Notes under the pieces: generated by a model
What the model saw: the letters and a program-made list of their open reading frames with translations, nothing else
What the model was told of the DNA's origin: nothing
The model's database searches: none
In this document: positions 43,074 through 52,581 of the stretch, piece by piece
Layout of the letters: every line of letters begins with the position of its first letter
Numbering within the stretch: the first letter of the stretch is position 1
Program-made: the position numbers and the translations under genes
Assembly: GCA_949372955.1 (NCBI GenBank)
Contig: CASIAX010000001.1
Coordinates: 124,001 to 188,000 of the forward strand
Length of the DNA stretch: 64,000 nt
Direction of reading: 5' to 3'
Source: SGZJ01 sp949372955
Lineage (GTDB): Bacteria > Bacteroidota > Bacteroidia > Flavobacteriales > Flavobacteriaceae

Positions 43074-45926
43074 ATGCCAAAAAATAATAATTTAAAATCA
43101 ATTCTTATAATTGGATCTGGTCCTATTATAATTGGACAGGCTTGTGAATTCGATTATTCAGGTACCCAGGCTCTTAGATCTTTACACGAAGATGGGATAG
43201 AAACAATCCTTATAAACTCTAATCCTGCCACTATTATGACTGATCCATCTATGGCGGATCATGTTTATTTATTACCCCTAACAAGTTCATCTATTGTAAA
43301 GATATTGAAAGATCATCCTCAAATTGATGCTGTTCTTCCAACTATGGGTGGTCAAACTGCTCTTAATTTATGTATTGAAGCTGATGACAAAGGAATTTGG
43401 AAAGATTTTAATATAGAAATTATTGGAGTTGATATTCAAGCTATTAATATTACTGAGGATAGAGAGCAGTTTAGAAACCTTATGCTAGATATTGGTGTGC
43501 CTATGGCGCCTCAGTCTACTGCAAATTCATATTTAAAAGGTAAAGAGATTGCACAAGAATATGGATTTCCACTAGTAATTAGAGCATCTTACACTCTTGG
43601 TGGAGCAGGAGCTTCTATTGTATACAAAGAAGAAGATTTTGATGAGTTATTAACTAGAGGGTTAGAGATTTCTCCTATACATGAAGTCATGATTGATAAG
43701 GCTTTAATTGGGTGGAAAGAGTATGAACTTGAACTTTTAAGAGATTCTAATAACAATGTTGTTATAATATGTTCCATAGAGAATATGGATCCTATGGGCA
43801 TACATACTGGAGATTCTATAACAGTAGCTCCGGCTATGACATTAAGTGATTCAACTTATCAAAGAATGCGAGACATGGCTATTCATATGATGAGAAGTAT
43901 TGGTGATTTTGCTGGTGGGTGTAATGTCCAATTTGCCGTTAGTCCAGATAAAAATGAAGATATTATAGCAATTGAAATTAACCCAAGAGTTTCAAGATCC
44001 TCTGCTCTAGCTAGTAAAGCAACTGGGTACCCTATTGCAAAAGTTGCAGCAAAGTTAGCTATAGGATATAATTTAGATGAATTAAGTAACCAAATCACAA
44101 AATCTACATCTGCATTATTTGAACCTACACTTGATTATGTTATTGTTAAGATACCAAGATGGAATTTTGACAAATTTGAAGGTAGTGATCGAACTCTAGG
44201 CCTTCAAATGAAGTCTGTAGGTGAGGTAATGGGTATTGGAAGATCCTTTCAAGAAGCTTTGCATAAAGCCACTCAATCTTTAGAAATAAAAAGAAATGGA
44301 TTAGGAGCTGATGGTAAAGGGTACAAAGATTATGACCTAATAATTAGTAAGTTAGCAAACCCTTCTTGGGATAGAGTTTTTGTAATATTTGATGCTATTC
44401 AAATGGGCATTCCAATAAGTAGAATTCATGATATTACAAAAATTGATATATGGTTTTTAAGACAATATGAAGAATTATATCATTTGCAAAAACAAATTTC
44501 TAACTACAATATTGACTCTATAAACAGAGAATTATTACTTGAGGCTAAACAAAAAGGTTACGGAGATAGACAAATAGCTCATATTTTAAAATGTTTAGAA
44601 AGTCAGGTTTATAACAAACGTCAGGAAATGAATATTAATAGAGTTTATAAGCTCGTTGATACATGTGCGGCTGAATTCAAAGCTAAAACTCCATACTACT
44701 ATTCTACTTTTGAAAGTCAATTAAAAGTTAAAGGTGAAAAGGCATATTCAGATAATGAGAGTGTTGTTTCAGATAAAAAGAAAATTATAGTTTTAGGATC
44801 TGGTCCAAACAGAATTGGTCAAGGTATTGAGTTTGATTACTGTTGTGTTCATGGTGTATTAGCTAGCGCAGAAGCAGGTTATGAAACAATTATGATCAAC
44901 TGTAATCCAGAGACTGTTTCCACTGATTTTGATACAGCTGATAAGCTGTATTTTGAACCTGTATTTTGGGAACATATTTATGATATAATTAAGCACGAAA
45001 AACCAGAAGGTGTAATAGTTCAACTAGGTGGACAGACTGCCCTAAAATTAGCCGAAAAACTAGAGCGTTATGGAATAAAGATTATTGGAACTAATTATAA
45101 ATCTTTAAATTTAGCTGAAGATAGAGGATTGTTTTCTGAACTACTCAAAAAAATCAACATTCCTTACCCTGAGTTTGATACTGCTACAACAGCAGAAGAA
45201 GCTTTGGAAGTTGCTAAAAAATTAGACTTTCCAATTTTAGTAAGACCATCGTATGTTTTAGGTGGTCAAGGAATGAAAATTGTAATCAACCCTCAAGAGT
45301 TAGAAGAGCATGTTATTGATTTACTTAAAAGAATGCCAAATAACAATCTTTTATTAGATCATTATTTAGATGGAGCTATCGAGGCAGAAGCTGACGCAAT
45401 TTGTGATGGTAAGGACGTTTTGATTATTGGTATAATGGAACATATTGAACCTTGTGGAATACACTCAGGAGATTCAAATGCTACCTTACCTCCTTTTAAT
45501 ATAGGTAAATTAGTAATGGATCAAATTAAAGAACATACTAAAAAAATTGCACTAGCATTAAATACTGTAGGTCTTATAAATATACAATTTGCAATTAAAG
45601 ATGAAATTGTATATATCATTGAAGCTAATCCTAGGGCATCTAGGACTGTACCTTTCATAGCAAAAGCATATAAACAGCCATATGTTAATTATGCTACTAA
45701 AGTAATGCTTGGTGAACTTAAAGTTTCAGATATCAATTACCAGCCTGATTTAAAAGGTTTCGCTATTAAGCAACCTGTATTCTCATTTAATAAATTCCCT
45801 AATGTAAATAAAAACTTAGGTCCAGAAATGAAAAGTACTGGTGAGAGTATCTTGTTTATTGATGATCTTAAAGATGATCAATTTTATGAGTTATACTCTA
45901 GAAGAAAAATGTATTTAAGTAAATAA
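43074..45926 (+). CDS. carB: Carbamoyl-phosphate synthase large subunit, without regulatory domain
   Basis: A 950-residue enzyme making carbamoyl phosphate for pyrimidines and arginine. Two ATP-grasp halves are complete. The first has GSGPIIIGQACEFDYSG, RASYTLGGAGASI and INPRVSRSSALASKATGYPIA; the second has GSGPNRIGQGIEFDYC, RPSYVLGGQGMKIV and NPRASRTVPFIAKAYKQPY. Sequence stops after KSTGESILFIDDLKDDQFYELYSRRK, just where the C-terminal MGS-like allosteric domain would begin in E. coli CarB (1073 residues). Short CarB is, to my knowledge, usual in flavobacteria. No carA is adjacent. Confidence 0.96.
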   Translation: MPKNNNLKSILIIGSGPIIIGQACEFDYSGTQALRSLHEDGIETILINSNPATIMTDPSMADHVYLLPLTSSSIVKILKDHPQIDAVLPTMGGQTALNLCIEADDKGIWKDFNIEIIGVDIQAINITEDREQFRNLMLDIGVPMAPQSTANSYLKGKEIAQEYGFPLVIRASYTLGGAGASIVYKEEDFDELLTRGLEISPIHEVMIDKALIGWKEYELELLRDSNNNVVIICSIENMDPMGIHTGDSITVAPAMTLSDSTYQRMRDMAIHMMRSIGDFAGGCNVQFAVSPDKNEDIIAIEINPRVSRSSALASKATGYPIAKVAAKLAIGYNLDELSNQITKSTSALFEPTLDYVIVKIPRWNFDKFEGSDRTLGLQMKSVGEVMGIGRSFQEALHKATQSLEIKRNGLGADGKGYKDYDLIISKLANPSWDRVFVIFDAIQMGIPISRIHDITKIDIWFLRQYEELYHLQKQISNYNIDSINRELLLEAKQKGYGDRQIAHILKCLESQVYNKRQEMNINRVYKLVDTCAAEFKAKTPYYYSTFESQLKVKGEKAYSDNESVVSDKKKIIVLGSGPNRIGQGIEFDYCCVHGVLASAEAGYETIMINCNPETVSTDFDTADKLYFEPVFWEHIYDIIKHEKPEGVIVQLGGQTALKLAEKLERYGIKIIGTNYKSLNLAEDRGLFSELLKKINIPYPEFDTATTAEEALEVAKKLDFPILVRPSYVLGGQGMKIVINPQELEEHVIDLLKRMPNNNLLLDHYLDGAIEAEADAICDGKDVLIIGIMEHIEPCGIHSGDSNATLPPFNIGKLVMDQIKEHTKKIALALNTVGLINIQFAIKDEIVYIIEANPRASRTVPFIAKAYKQPYVNYATKVMLGELKVSDINYQPDLKGFAIKQPVFSFNKFPNVNKNLGPEMKSTGESILFIDDLKDDQFYELYSRRKMYLSK

Positions 45927-45975
45927 TTCTTTTCTTAATTTTTTATAACTAAATTTAGTTCACTTATATATTTTT

Positions 45976-47178
45976 ATGGATTACATCATTATTTTAATTG
46001 GCTTAACTATTATGGGTTTGCTATTTTTTATCGTTAATAATAAAAGATTTGACAATAATTCTGTAAACAAGAATTCTGACTTGTTGATTGAAGAACTAAA
46101 TTCTCAGGTTTCTCAATTAGAAAAAGAAATAATAATAAAGGAAGCTGAGGTTCAAAATCTAAATAAGAATCTGGCAGTATCAAATACTAAAATCGAAACT
46201 TTCGATCTATTAAAGACTGAAAAAACACAGTTTGAAGAACGCTTAAAACAGGTAGAGATTGAAAGAAATAATCTTAAAAATGAAACAACTTCTTACAAGA
46301 ATGCAGAAGAGGGAAGGCAAAAAGAAGCTAGCAAGCATCTTGCTGCTGTGGTTACACTACAGGAATCTTTAGATAAGGAAAAGGAACGATTCAATGATGA
46401 TAGAATAAAGGTTAAAGAAGCTCATTTTGAAAAAATGAAATCTAAGTGGTCTGAACATGAAAAAGATGTTCAAAATCATCTGCAAATTATTTGTAAAAAT
46501 AATATCATTACTTATATCAGTCAAGAAGATTTTCCTCATCCCAGAAATAAACCAGACAGCTCGATTGAAATTATGGATCAACTTATTGTATTTGATGCAA
46601 AATCCCCTGCAAATGATGATTTATCAAATTTCCCTAAATATATTAAGTTACAAACAGAGAATTTAAAGAAATACGCTAAACATGAAGATGTAAAAAATGA
46701 TTTGTTCTTAGTGATACCATCTAACACACTAGAAGTCATTAATCAGTTCCACTACAATATTGGTGACTACAATGTATTTATAATCACAAAAGATGCATTA
46801 GAACCTATTATTTTAAGTCTAAAAAAAGTGGAAGAATATGAATTTGCTGATAAATTAAGTCCAGAAGATCGTGATAATGTTTGTAGGATCATTGGTAAGT
46901 TTGCACATACAACAAAAAGAAGAATTCAGGTTGATGAGTTTTTTGCTCGTGAATTTTTAGATACTCTAACAAAAGCTGGTTCTCAACTACCTAGAGATAT
47001 TTTAGAAAATGTAATTAAATTTGAAAATGCTGAAAAGCTTAATCCTCCAATGGAAAAGCGAAATAAATCAATTCTTACTAAAGATTTAAAAGAACAAGTT
47101 GATAAACTAGAAAAAGAAATGCAGCTTCGTGAAATTCCTAAAATTGAAAATCAAATTGATTTTGATAGATTAGACTAG
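45976..47178 (+). CDS. rmuC: RmuC-family protein
   Basis: A 400-residue protein with one N-terminal membrane anchor (about 3-20), a long coiled coil (about 30-150) and the RmuC nuclease-like domain (about 155-350): VFDAKSPANDDLSNFPKYIK with the conserved D-A-K, and HEDVKNDLFLVIPSNTLEVI. RmuC limits certain DNA inversions in E. coli; the mechanism is not settled. It follows carB by 49 bases. Confidence 0.87.
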   Translation: MDYIIILIGLTIMGLLFFIVNNKRFDNNSVNKNSDLLIEELNSQVSQLEKEIIIKEAEVQNLNKNLAVSNTKIETFDLLKTEKTQFEERLKQVEIERNNLKNETTSYKNAEEGRQKEASKHLAAVVTLQESLDKEKERFNDDRIKVKEAHFEKMKSKWSEHEKDVQNHLQIICKNNIITYISQEDFPHPRNKPDSSIEIMDQLIVFDAKSPANDDLSNFPKYIKLQTENLKKYAKHEDVKNDLFLVIPSNTLEVINQFHYNIGDYNVFIITKDALEPIILSLKKVEEYEFADKLSPEDRDNVCRIIGKFAHTTKRRIQVDEFFAREFLDTLTKAGSQLPRDILENVIKFENAEKLNPPMEKRNKSILTKDLKEQVDKLEKEMQLREIPKIENQIDFDRLD

Positions 47179-47212
47179 TATAAATCCTCTCATTAATTTA
47201 AGCTGAATATTG

Positions 47213-47710
47213 CTACTTTTCGAAAATTAGATATCTCTTTTCAATTTTCTCAAATCCATAATAAAGTATTGCTGAGAAGAAAAGGTCTGCCATTAATGAA
47301 TTAGTGAAAAATGGAATTGCCATTGTATAGCATAAGATTATTCCTTCAATGTTTTTTGGATAACCACCAATTAACCATACTCCAAAATTTGTAACAACAA
47401 AAAATATAAGACTGCTTAAAAGTATGTTTTTAATACTGTATTTTTTAAATATGTAGCTGTAAGTAGTAATTAATATAAATGCTAGATATACAAATAATGA
47501 TATTGAATAAAACCCAATAAATAAATCTGAAATTAACATTACTGCAATTGGAATTGCATATGCTAGTTTAATATTACTAAATTTTACACCTGCAAAAATT
47601 GCAATAGCAGTGATAGGTACAAAATTAGGAGGGTGAGGAATTAGCCTCATTAAAGCAGCTATAACTATAAATAAAGTTATAAATAGTATTCTTTTATTTT
47701 TTTCTTTCAT
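47213..47710 (-). CDS. DUF6580 ECF-like membrane protein
   Basis: A 165-residue protein with about five membrane segments. RLIPHPPNFVPITAIAIFAG and LISDLFIGFY match the DUF6580 family, which resembles substrate-binding (S) components of ECF transporters. A transported cofactor is possible but not shown. It overlaps the S41 protease gene by 17 bases. Confidence 0.75.
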   Translation of the reverse strand: MKEKNKRILFITLFIVIAALMRLIPHPPNFVPITAIAIFAGVKFSNIKLAYAIPIAVMLISDLFIGFYSISLFVYLAFILITTYSYIFKKYSIKNILLSSLIFFVVTNFGVWLIGGYPKNIEGIILCYTMAIPFFTNSLMADLFFSAILYYGFEKIEKRYLIFEK

Positions 47711-49166
47711 AGGACTCTACAAATTTACTATAATTATCAATAAATAAATACATTTCTTTATTTAATATATCTAAAGCGTTACTGTCACTAACTAAATCTA
47801 TTTCTACATTAAAATTATCTCTGTATTTATCTGGATATATCAGGCCTAGAGCTAAAGATAAAAGAGGTTCGTTTACATCACCAATAACCCCTAGGTTTGA
47901 AGAACTTTCATTAGCTAGAATGTCAGGGCTTAAACCATCATAATAGTCGGTTACCCCTTGAGAATTAAGAGTTTTTAAAACTAATGGTTGTAGAGCATAA
48001 GTGTGAGAAGAGTTAACTCCGTTTAATGAGAAATCAGGCGAATCGTATAAAGTGACGGATGCTTGATACTTTCCGTAAGTGCTGGTTCCAATTTGTATTA
48101 CATCAATATATGGCTTTAAACAATTTATGACTAGCTCACTGGCAGATGCTGAACTTTTAGATGTTATAATAAATACTCTATTTAGATTTAAGCTATTTGC
48201 ATTACTCAGAAATCTATTTATTAGGTATTCTGGATTATTATTTAGCCAGTAATTTTGTATTTCACTATTCCATTCTTCAGTACTAAAAATTTGATCATTA
48301 AACTGACCAGTTATTAAGCTAGAAATTAATAGAGCAGAGTTTACTGATCCACCAGGATTATATCTTAAATCTAAAATTAGATTATCGATATTATTAGATT
48401 TAAAATTTGCAAATACTTGATTTAATTCATCGTCAAATGTTGATGTAAATTGGTTATACATTAAATATCCAGACTTTCCGTTAGAACCATCTATTATATT
48501 GGAATAAAAAATCGGGTTTTTTTCTAAATACACTTTATATAAATCTTTACTAATATCATTACTAACTACAGTATCATCAAGTATATCAGTTGTGTTGTTG
48601 TCATTATAATTGGCGAAATTAACTGTGTAGTTATCTAAAGAAAGTAAAGTTGAATAGTTTTCGAGGTTTAAACTGTTGTCGTTAATTCCAAAGAAAATAT
48701 CCCCTCTTTGTATATTTTCAATTTCTGATATTGAGCCTGGATGTACATACCTTACATATCCATATACATTGAAGTTACTCCCTGGAATATAACGAAGTCC
48801 ATATTCCATTCCATTGCTATTAGATACTCCTTCAAAATATTGCTGAAGTTCTATATAATTATCAACTATGATACTGTGTTTATCGATTGTTTCTCTATCA
48901 AAAATTAAGTTTTCAAATAATTCCTCAGGGTTTTCGTGTGAGTTTAAATATATTGCATATTCGCTATTTGATAAAAACCTATCATCTAATAAGTCAGTTA
49001 CGTAATCTTTATATAAATATGCAGCATTCATTCCTTTCCATACATAGTCATTTATTTCACTTGCAAAAGCTCCATTATCATCTTTATCCTCGTAACAACT
49101 AAATACGGATAACCCAAATAAGGAAATTAACATAAATTTATGCATGAGTTTTCTTGTATTTTTCAT
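47694..49166 (-). CDS. S41 (C-terminal processing) peptidase lipoprotein
   Basis: A 490-residue lipoprotein (LFGLSVFSCYED) with a short helical N-domain, a PDZ domain (about 110-180, with IQRGDIFFGINDNSL) and a tail-specific protease core. LILDLRYNPGGSVNSA, the nucleophile Ser in SKSSASASELVIN and the Lys in TSTYGKYQAS form the catalytic set. It should cleave proteins in the envelope. Divergent from the DUF4252 gene, 32 bases apart. Confidence 0.88.
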   Translation of the reverse strand: MKNTRKLMHKFMLISLFGLSVFSCYEDKDDNGAFASEINDYVWKGMNAAYLYKDYVTDLLDDRFLSNSEYAIYLNSHENPEELFENLIFDRETIDKHSIIVDNYIELQQYFEGVSNSNGMEYGLRYIPGSNFNVYGYVRYVHPGSISEIENIQRGDIFFGINDNSLNLENYSTLLSLDNYTVNFANYNDNNTTDILDDTVVSNDISKDLYKVYLEKNPIFYSNIIDGSNGKSGYLMYNQFTSTFDDELNQVFANFKSNNIDNLILDLRYNPGGSVNSALLISSLITGQFNDQIFSTEEWNSEIQNYWLNNNPEYLINRFLSNANSLNLNRVFIITSKSSASASELVINCLKPYIDVIQIGTSTYGKYQASVTLYDSPDFSLNGVNSSHTYALQPLVLKTLNSQGVTDYYDGLSPDILANESSSNLGVIGDVNEPLLSLALGLIYPDKYRDNFNVEIDLVSDSNALDILNKEMYLFIDNYSKFVESYERKK

Positions 49167-49198
49167 TTTTCAATTAATTTTATGTTTATTATAAATTT

Positions 49199-49705
49199 AT
49201 GAAATTTAATATAACTATTTTCTTATTAATATTTAATATTAGTTTGTTTTCTCAATCAGAATTCAAGCTTGTTTCACTAGAAGATATATCTAAAGTTCAA
49301 ATTAGCTCAAATGTATTTGATTTAATGTCTAAATTTCAAATGAATTTTGGAGATAAAGATTGGCAACCACTAATTGATCAACTAAAAAACCTAAATAGTA
49401 TTGAGTCGTATTCAACCAGTACTTTACTAGGCTCTACAGCTATTGAGTCTTCTTTTAACATCTATGTGTTAAATCCTGATTTATCACAATTGGCAGAATT
49501 TAAGGAAGAAGACTATTTAGTTAATATTTATGCGTTAGAGAATGAGGATTTAGAAATAAAAGAAATATCAATGCTTGTGAAAAACTCTAATAATTTGAAT
49601 ACTATTTATCTGCAAATTAGAGGTGAAATTGATTTACTTAAAATAGTTGAGGTGGTTAATAAACTAGATATTCCAGGCGCAGATTTTTTAAAAAACTTAA
49701 ATTAA
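49199..49705 (+). CDS. Secreted DUF4252 protein
   Basis: A 168-residue exported protein (signal peptide NITIFLLIFNISLFSQ). The paired repeats around LEDISKVQISSNVFDLMSK and YLQIRGEIDLLKIVEVVNK fit DUF4252, a Bacteroidota envelope family of unknown function. Its stop overlaps that of purB by 4 bases. Confidence 0.65.
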   Translation: MKFNITIFLLIFNISLFSQSEFKLVSLEDISKVQISSNVFDLMSKFQMNFGDKDWQPLIDQLKNLNSIESYSTSTLLGSTAIESSFNIYVLNPDLSQLAEFKEEDYLVNIYALENEDLEIKEISMLVKNSNNLNTIYLQIRGEIDLLKIVEVVNKLDIPGADFLKNLN

Positions 49706-51045
49706 ATACCAGTATAATTTTGGGGAGTTAATGCTCTTAGTTCATTTTTAATAGATTCTGACACTTCCAATGTTTCTATAAAATCCGATATTGACCTTTT
49801 GTTTATTTTTTCATTAGTCCTAGTTAGATTTTTTAATGCTTCATAGGGGTTAGGGTAATTATCTCTTCTTAAAATTGTCTGTATTGCTTCTGCTATTACT
49901 GCCCAATTGTCTTCAAGATCAGAATTTAGCTTTTCTTTATTAAGTATTAATTTATTTAGACCTTTAAGAGTTGACTTAAATGCTATTATAGAGTGAGCGA
50001 TAGGAACTCCTATGTTCCTTAAGACTGTACTATCAGTAAGATCTCTTTGAAGTCTAGATACAGGCAGTTTATTTGAGAGGTGATTAAAAATCGCATTAGC
50101 TATACCTAAGTTCCCTTCGCTATTCTCAAAATCTATAGGGTTAACTTTATGAGGCATTGCAGAACTTCCAATTTCTCCTTTTTTGATTACTTGCTTGAAG
50201 TAATCCATTGAGATATATGTCCAAAAATCTCTATTTAAATCTATTAAAATGGTATTGATTCGACTTAAATTATCGAAAATAGCCGCCATATTATCGTAGT
50301 GTTCAACCTGTGTTGTTGGAAAAGAATAATTTAAGCCTAATCTTTTTTCAGTAAAACTTTTCGCAAATCCCTTCCAATCTATATTAGGGTATGCTAGGTG
50401 GTGAGCATTAAAATTTCCAGTAGCTCCACCAAATTTAGTAGAATTTGGAATGGACTTTAATAACTCAACTTGTGCTTGTATTCTTATGGTAAAGACTTCA
50501 ATTTCCTTCCCTAGTTTTGTAGGTGATGCAGCCTGACCATGAGTTCTTGCAAGCATAGGGATATCCTTCCATTGATTATTTAAATCTTTTAGCTTGTCAG
50601 TTAACTGCTTCAAGTCTACGATATAAATATTTTCAATAGCTTCTTTTAAACTTAATGGAATGGCAGTATTATTAATATCCTGGGAAGTTAAACCAAAGTG
50701 AATAAATTCTTTGTATTTAGAAAGGTTTAACATCTCAAATTTATCTTTTAAGAAATATTCAACTGCTTTAACGTCGTGATTTGTAGTTTTTTCAATTTCC
50801 TTTATAGCTATCGAATCTTCAAATGAAAAGTTTTCATAAATACATCTTAATTTATTAAAGTAAGATTTGTCAAATTCTTTTAATTGAGGTAATGGAATCT
50901 CACAAAGAGAAATAAAATATTCAACTTCAACTAGAACTCTGTTTTTTATCAATCCGTGTTCTGAGAAATATTCAGATAATTGAGAAACTTTATTTTGATA
51001 TCTGCCGTCAATGGGGGATATAGCGTTAAGTGAAAATGTTGACAT
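49702..51045 (-). CDS. purB: Adenylosuccinate lyase
   Basis: A 447-residue fumarase-superfamily enzyme acting twice in purine synthesis, on SAICAR and on adenylosuccinate. The superfamily signature GEIGSSAMPHKVNPIDFEN is complete with the catalytic Ser, and ARTHGQAASPTKLGKE and TNHDVKAVEYF carry the active-site His residues. Length is normal. It has its own promoter-like box upstream. Confidence 0.96.
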   Translation of the reverse strand: MSTFSLNAISPIDGRYQNKVSQLSEYFSEHGLIKNRVLVEVEYFISLCEIPLPQLKEFDKSYFNKLRCIYENFSFEDSIAIKEIEKTTNHDVKAVEYFLKDKFEMLNLSKYKEFIHFGLTSQDINNTAIPLSLKEAIENIYIVDLKQLTDKLKDLNNQWKDIPMLARTHGQAASPTKLGKEIEVFTIRIQAQVELLKSIPNSTKFGGATGNFNAHHLAYPNIDWKGFAKSFTEKRLGLNYSFPTTQVEHYDNMAAIFDNLSRINTILIDLNRDFWTYISMDYFKQVIKKGEIGSSAMPHKVNPIDFENSEGNLGIANAIFNHLSNKLPVSRLQRDLTDSTVLRNIGVPIAHSIIAFKSTLKGLNKLILNKEKLNSDLEDNWAVIAEAIQTILRRDNYPNPYEALKNLTRTNEKINKRSISDFIETLEVSESIKNELRALTPQNYTGI

Positions 51046-51070
51046 ATTTTTTTAAAATTAGAATAATTTA

Positions 51071-51078
51071 CAAATATA
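51071..51078 (-). promoter_or_regulatory. -7 box of purB
   Basis: TATATTTG on the reverse strand, 25 bases before the purB start, with no good -33 element. Confidence 0.5.
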
Positions 51079-51094
51079 GGTATTTCATTTAATT

Positions 51095-51126
51095 TTTGGA
51101 TTAGCTAACTTATAAATGTATTTTTA
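51095..51126 (+). promoter_or_regulatory. Promoter of the membrane protein gene
   Basis: TTTG (51095-51098), 20 bases, TATTTTTA (51119-51126): one mismatch from the consensus, ending 16 bases before the start. Confidence 0.5.
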
Positions 51127-51142
51127 GTGAAAAATTATTCAC

Positions 51143-51721
51143 ATGACAAATAATGCTCAAATAATGAGTGATGCTAGAGAATCACTTACTGGAAAATGGC
51201 CTCTCGCTATTGGTACATTTTTAATTTTTTTATTAATCTCAATAGGTGCAACTTTAATTCCTTTTGCTGGTCAAGTAATTGGGTTTTTGATTGCAGGTCC
51301 TTTAGCTGTAGGTGGTGCCTTTTTTGCATTGAATATAGTTAGAGAGCAAGCAGCTAAGACTGATGACTTATTTTTTGGCTTTAATAACAACTTAGGTAAT
51401 TCAATACTTGCATATCTATTAGTTTTTGTTTTTGTTTTTATAGGCTTTATTTTACTTATTATTCCAGGTATAATTGTTGCATTGGCCCTTTCTCAAACCT
51501 GGTTTATTTTAGCAGAAAACCCATCAATGGATTCTTATGATGCTATCATCAAAAGTAAGAATATGATGAAAGGCTATAAATGGCAATATTTTAAAATTGG
51601 ATTAAGATTATTTGGGCTTGGGTTACTATGCTTACTAACCTTAGGTATAGGATTCCTATGGTTATTACCATATCAGTATGTCGTTTATGCTAAGTTTTAT
51701 GAACAAGTTAAAGCCGTATAA
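51143..51721 (+). CDS. Polytopic membrane protein, DUF975-like
   Basis: A 192-residue protein with four or five hydrophobic segments (about 22-40, 43-65, 88-120, 152-180). NAQIMSDARESLTGKWPLAIG at the N-terminus and SMDSYDAIIKSKNMMKGYKW match DUF975-type membrane proteins. Function unknown. Its stop abuts the stop of the next, convergent gene. Confidence 0.65.
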   Translation: MTNNAQIMSDARESLTGKWPLAIGTFLIFLLISIGATLIPFAGQVIGFLIAGPLAVGGAFFALNIVREQAAKTDDLFFGFNNNLGNSILAYLLVFVFVFIGFILLIIPGIIVALALSQTWFILAENPSMDSYDAIIKSKNMMKGYKWQYFKIGLRLFGLGLLCLLTLGIGFLWLLPYQYVVYAKFYEQVKAV

Positions 51722-52498
51722 TTAATATTTAACTGTTCTGTTTAAGATTTTATATTCTTCATAACATTCGCTAATGGCATCTAGTAACTGTAAATCATTT
51801 GCTTTGTTAATAAACTCGTCTGAATAATTACATTCACTGATTAACAATTCTAAGTCTGCTTTTTCTAATTGTAGTAAGACCATTAGCATTTCTCTATCAA
51901 ATCTATTCGATAATATATCTCTGATTTGATCATCTCTTTTCATTTTTCTCAGTTTTCTTAACTGGTTAGGTTCTTTACCAAAAACTCTGTGTAAAAAGTC
52001 CAATGGATTAAATATTGCATTTAGAGCCTGAGTTACTGCGCTAGCTGGCCTAACTGCTGATTCATAACTAACATTTGGTAATCCAGAAATACTATATCTA
52101 AAATTATTATTTATGGGGACTTGTTTTATATCTACCTCTAGGTATCCAGTAAGTTTTATTCGGCTAACTAAAACTTCCTCTAAAGCAAATGCTAACTCAG
52201 TTAATTCTATAGTAGTAGCTGAGCCAAATTTAATCCAATCATTAGTTACTTTTATTTTTAATGATTTGAAGCCTAAATATGAAAAATGGAGCGTATCATT
52301 TGCTTTTACATCAATTGTAAATTCTCCTTTTTTATTTGTAGAAGTACCAATAACTTGGGATAGATTAACAATATTAACGTTTTCTAACGGAGTATTGTTA
52401 TTTGCATTTATAATAGCCCCTTTAACAGTTGTTATCTCTTGAGAAAAACAAAAACTAGATATAAAGAATATGAAATTAAAAAAATGTGTTTTGGCCAT
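51722..52498 (-). CDS. Exported protein with CarboxypepD_reg-like domain
   Basis: A 258-residue protein with a signal peptide (FFNFIFFISSFCFSQ) and one carboxypeptidase regulatory-like domain (about 22-100): TVKGAIINANNNTPLENVNI, GTSTNKKGEFTIDVKANDTL and FSYLGFKSL. Such domains also cap TonB-dependent receptors, but no beta-barrel follows. The C-terminal 130 residues are helical and not recognised. Function unknown. Confidence 0.75.
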   Translation of the reverse strand: MAKTHFFNFIFFISSFCFSQEITTVKGAIINANNNTPLENVNIVNLSQVIGTSTNKKGEFTIDVKANDTLHFSYLGFKSLKIKVTNDWIKFGSATTIELTELAFALEEVLVSRIKLTGYLEVDIKQVPINNNFRYSISGLPNVSYESAVRPASAVTQALNAIFNPLDFLHRVFGKEPNQLRKLRKMKRDDQIRDILSNRFDREMLMVLLQLEKADLELLISECNYSDEFINKANDLQLLDAISECYEEYKILNRTVKY

Positions 52499-52581
52499 TA
52501 TTATTATTAAAAAACAAATATAATAAACTTAAGCACTTATTTATATTTAATATCAGATACTTAACTCATTTTTAACAAATG

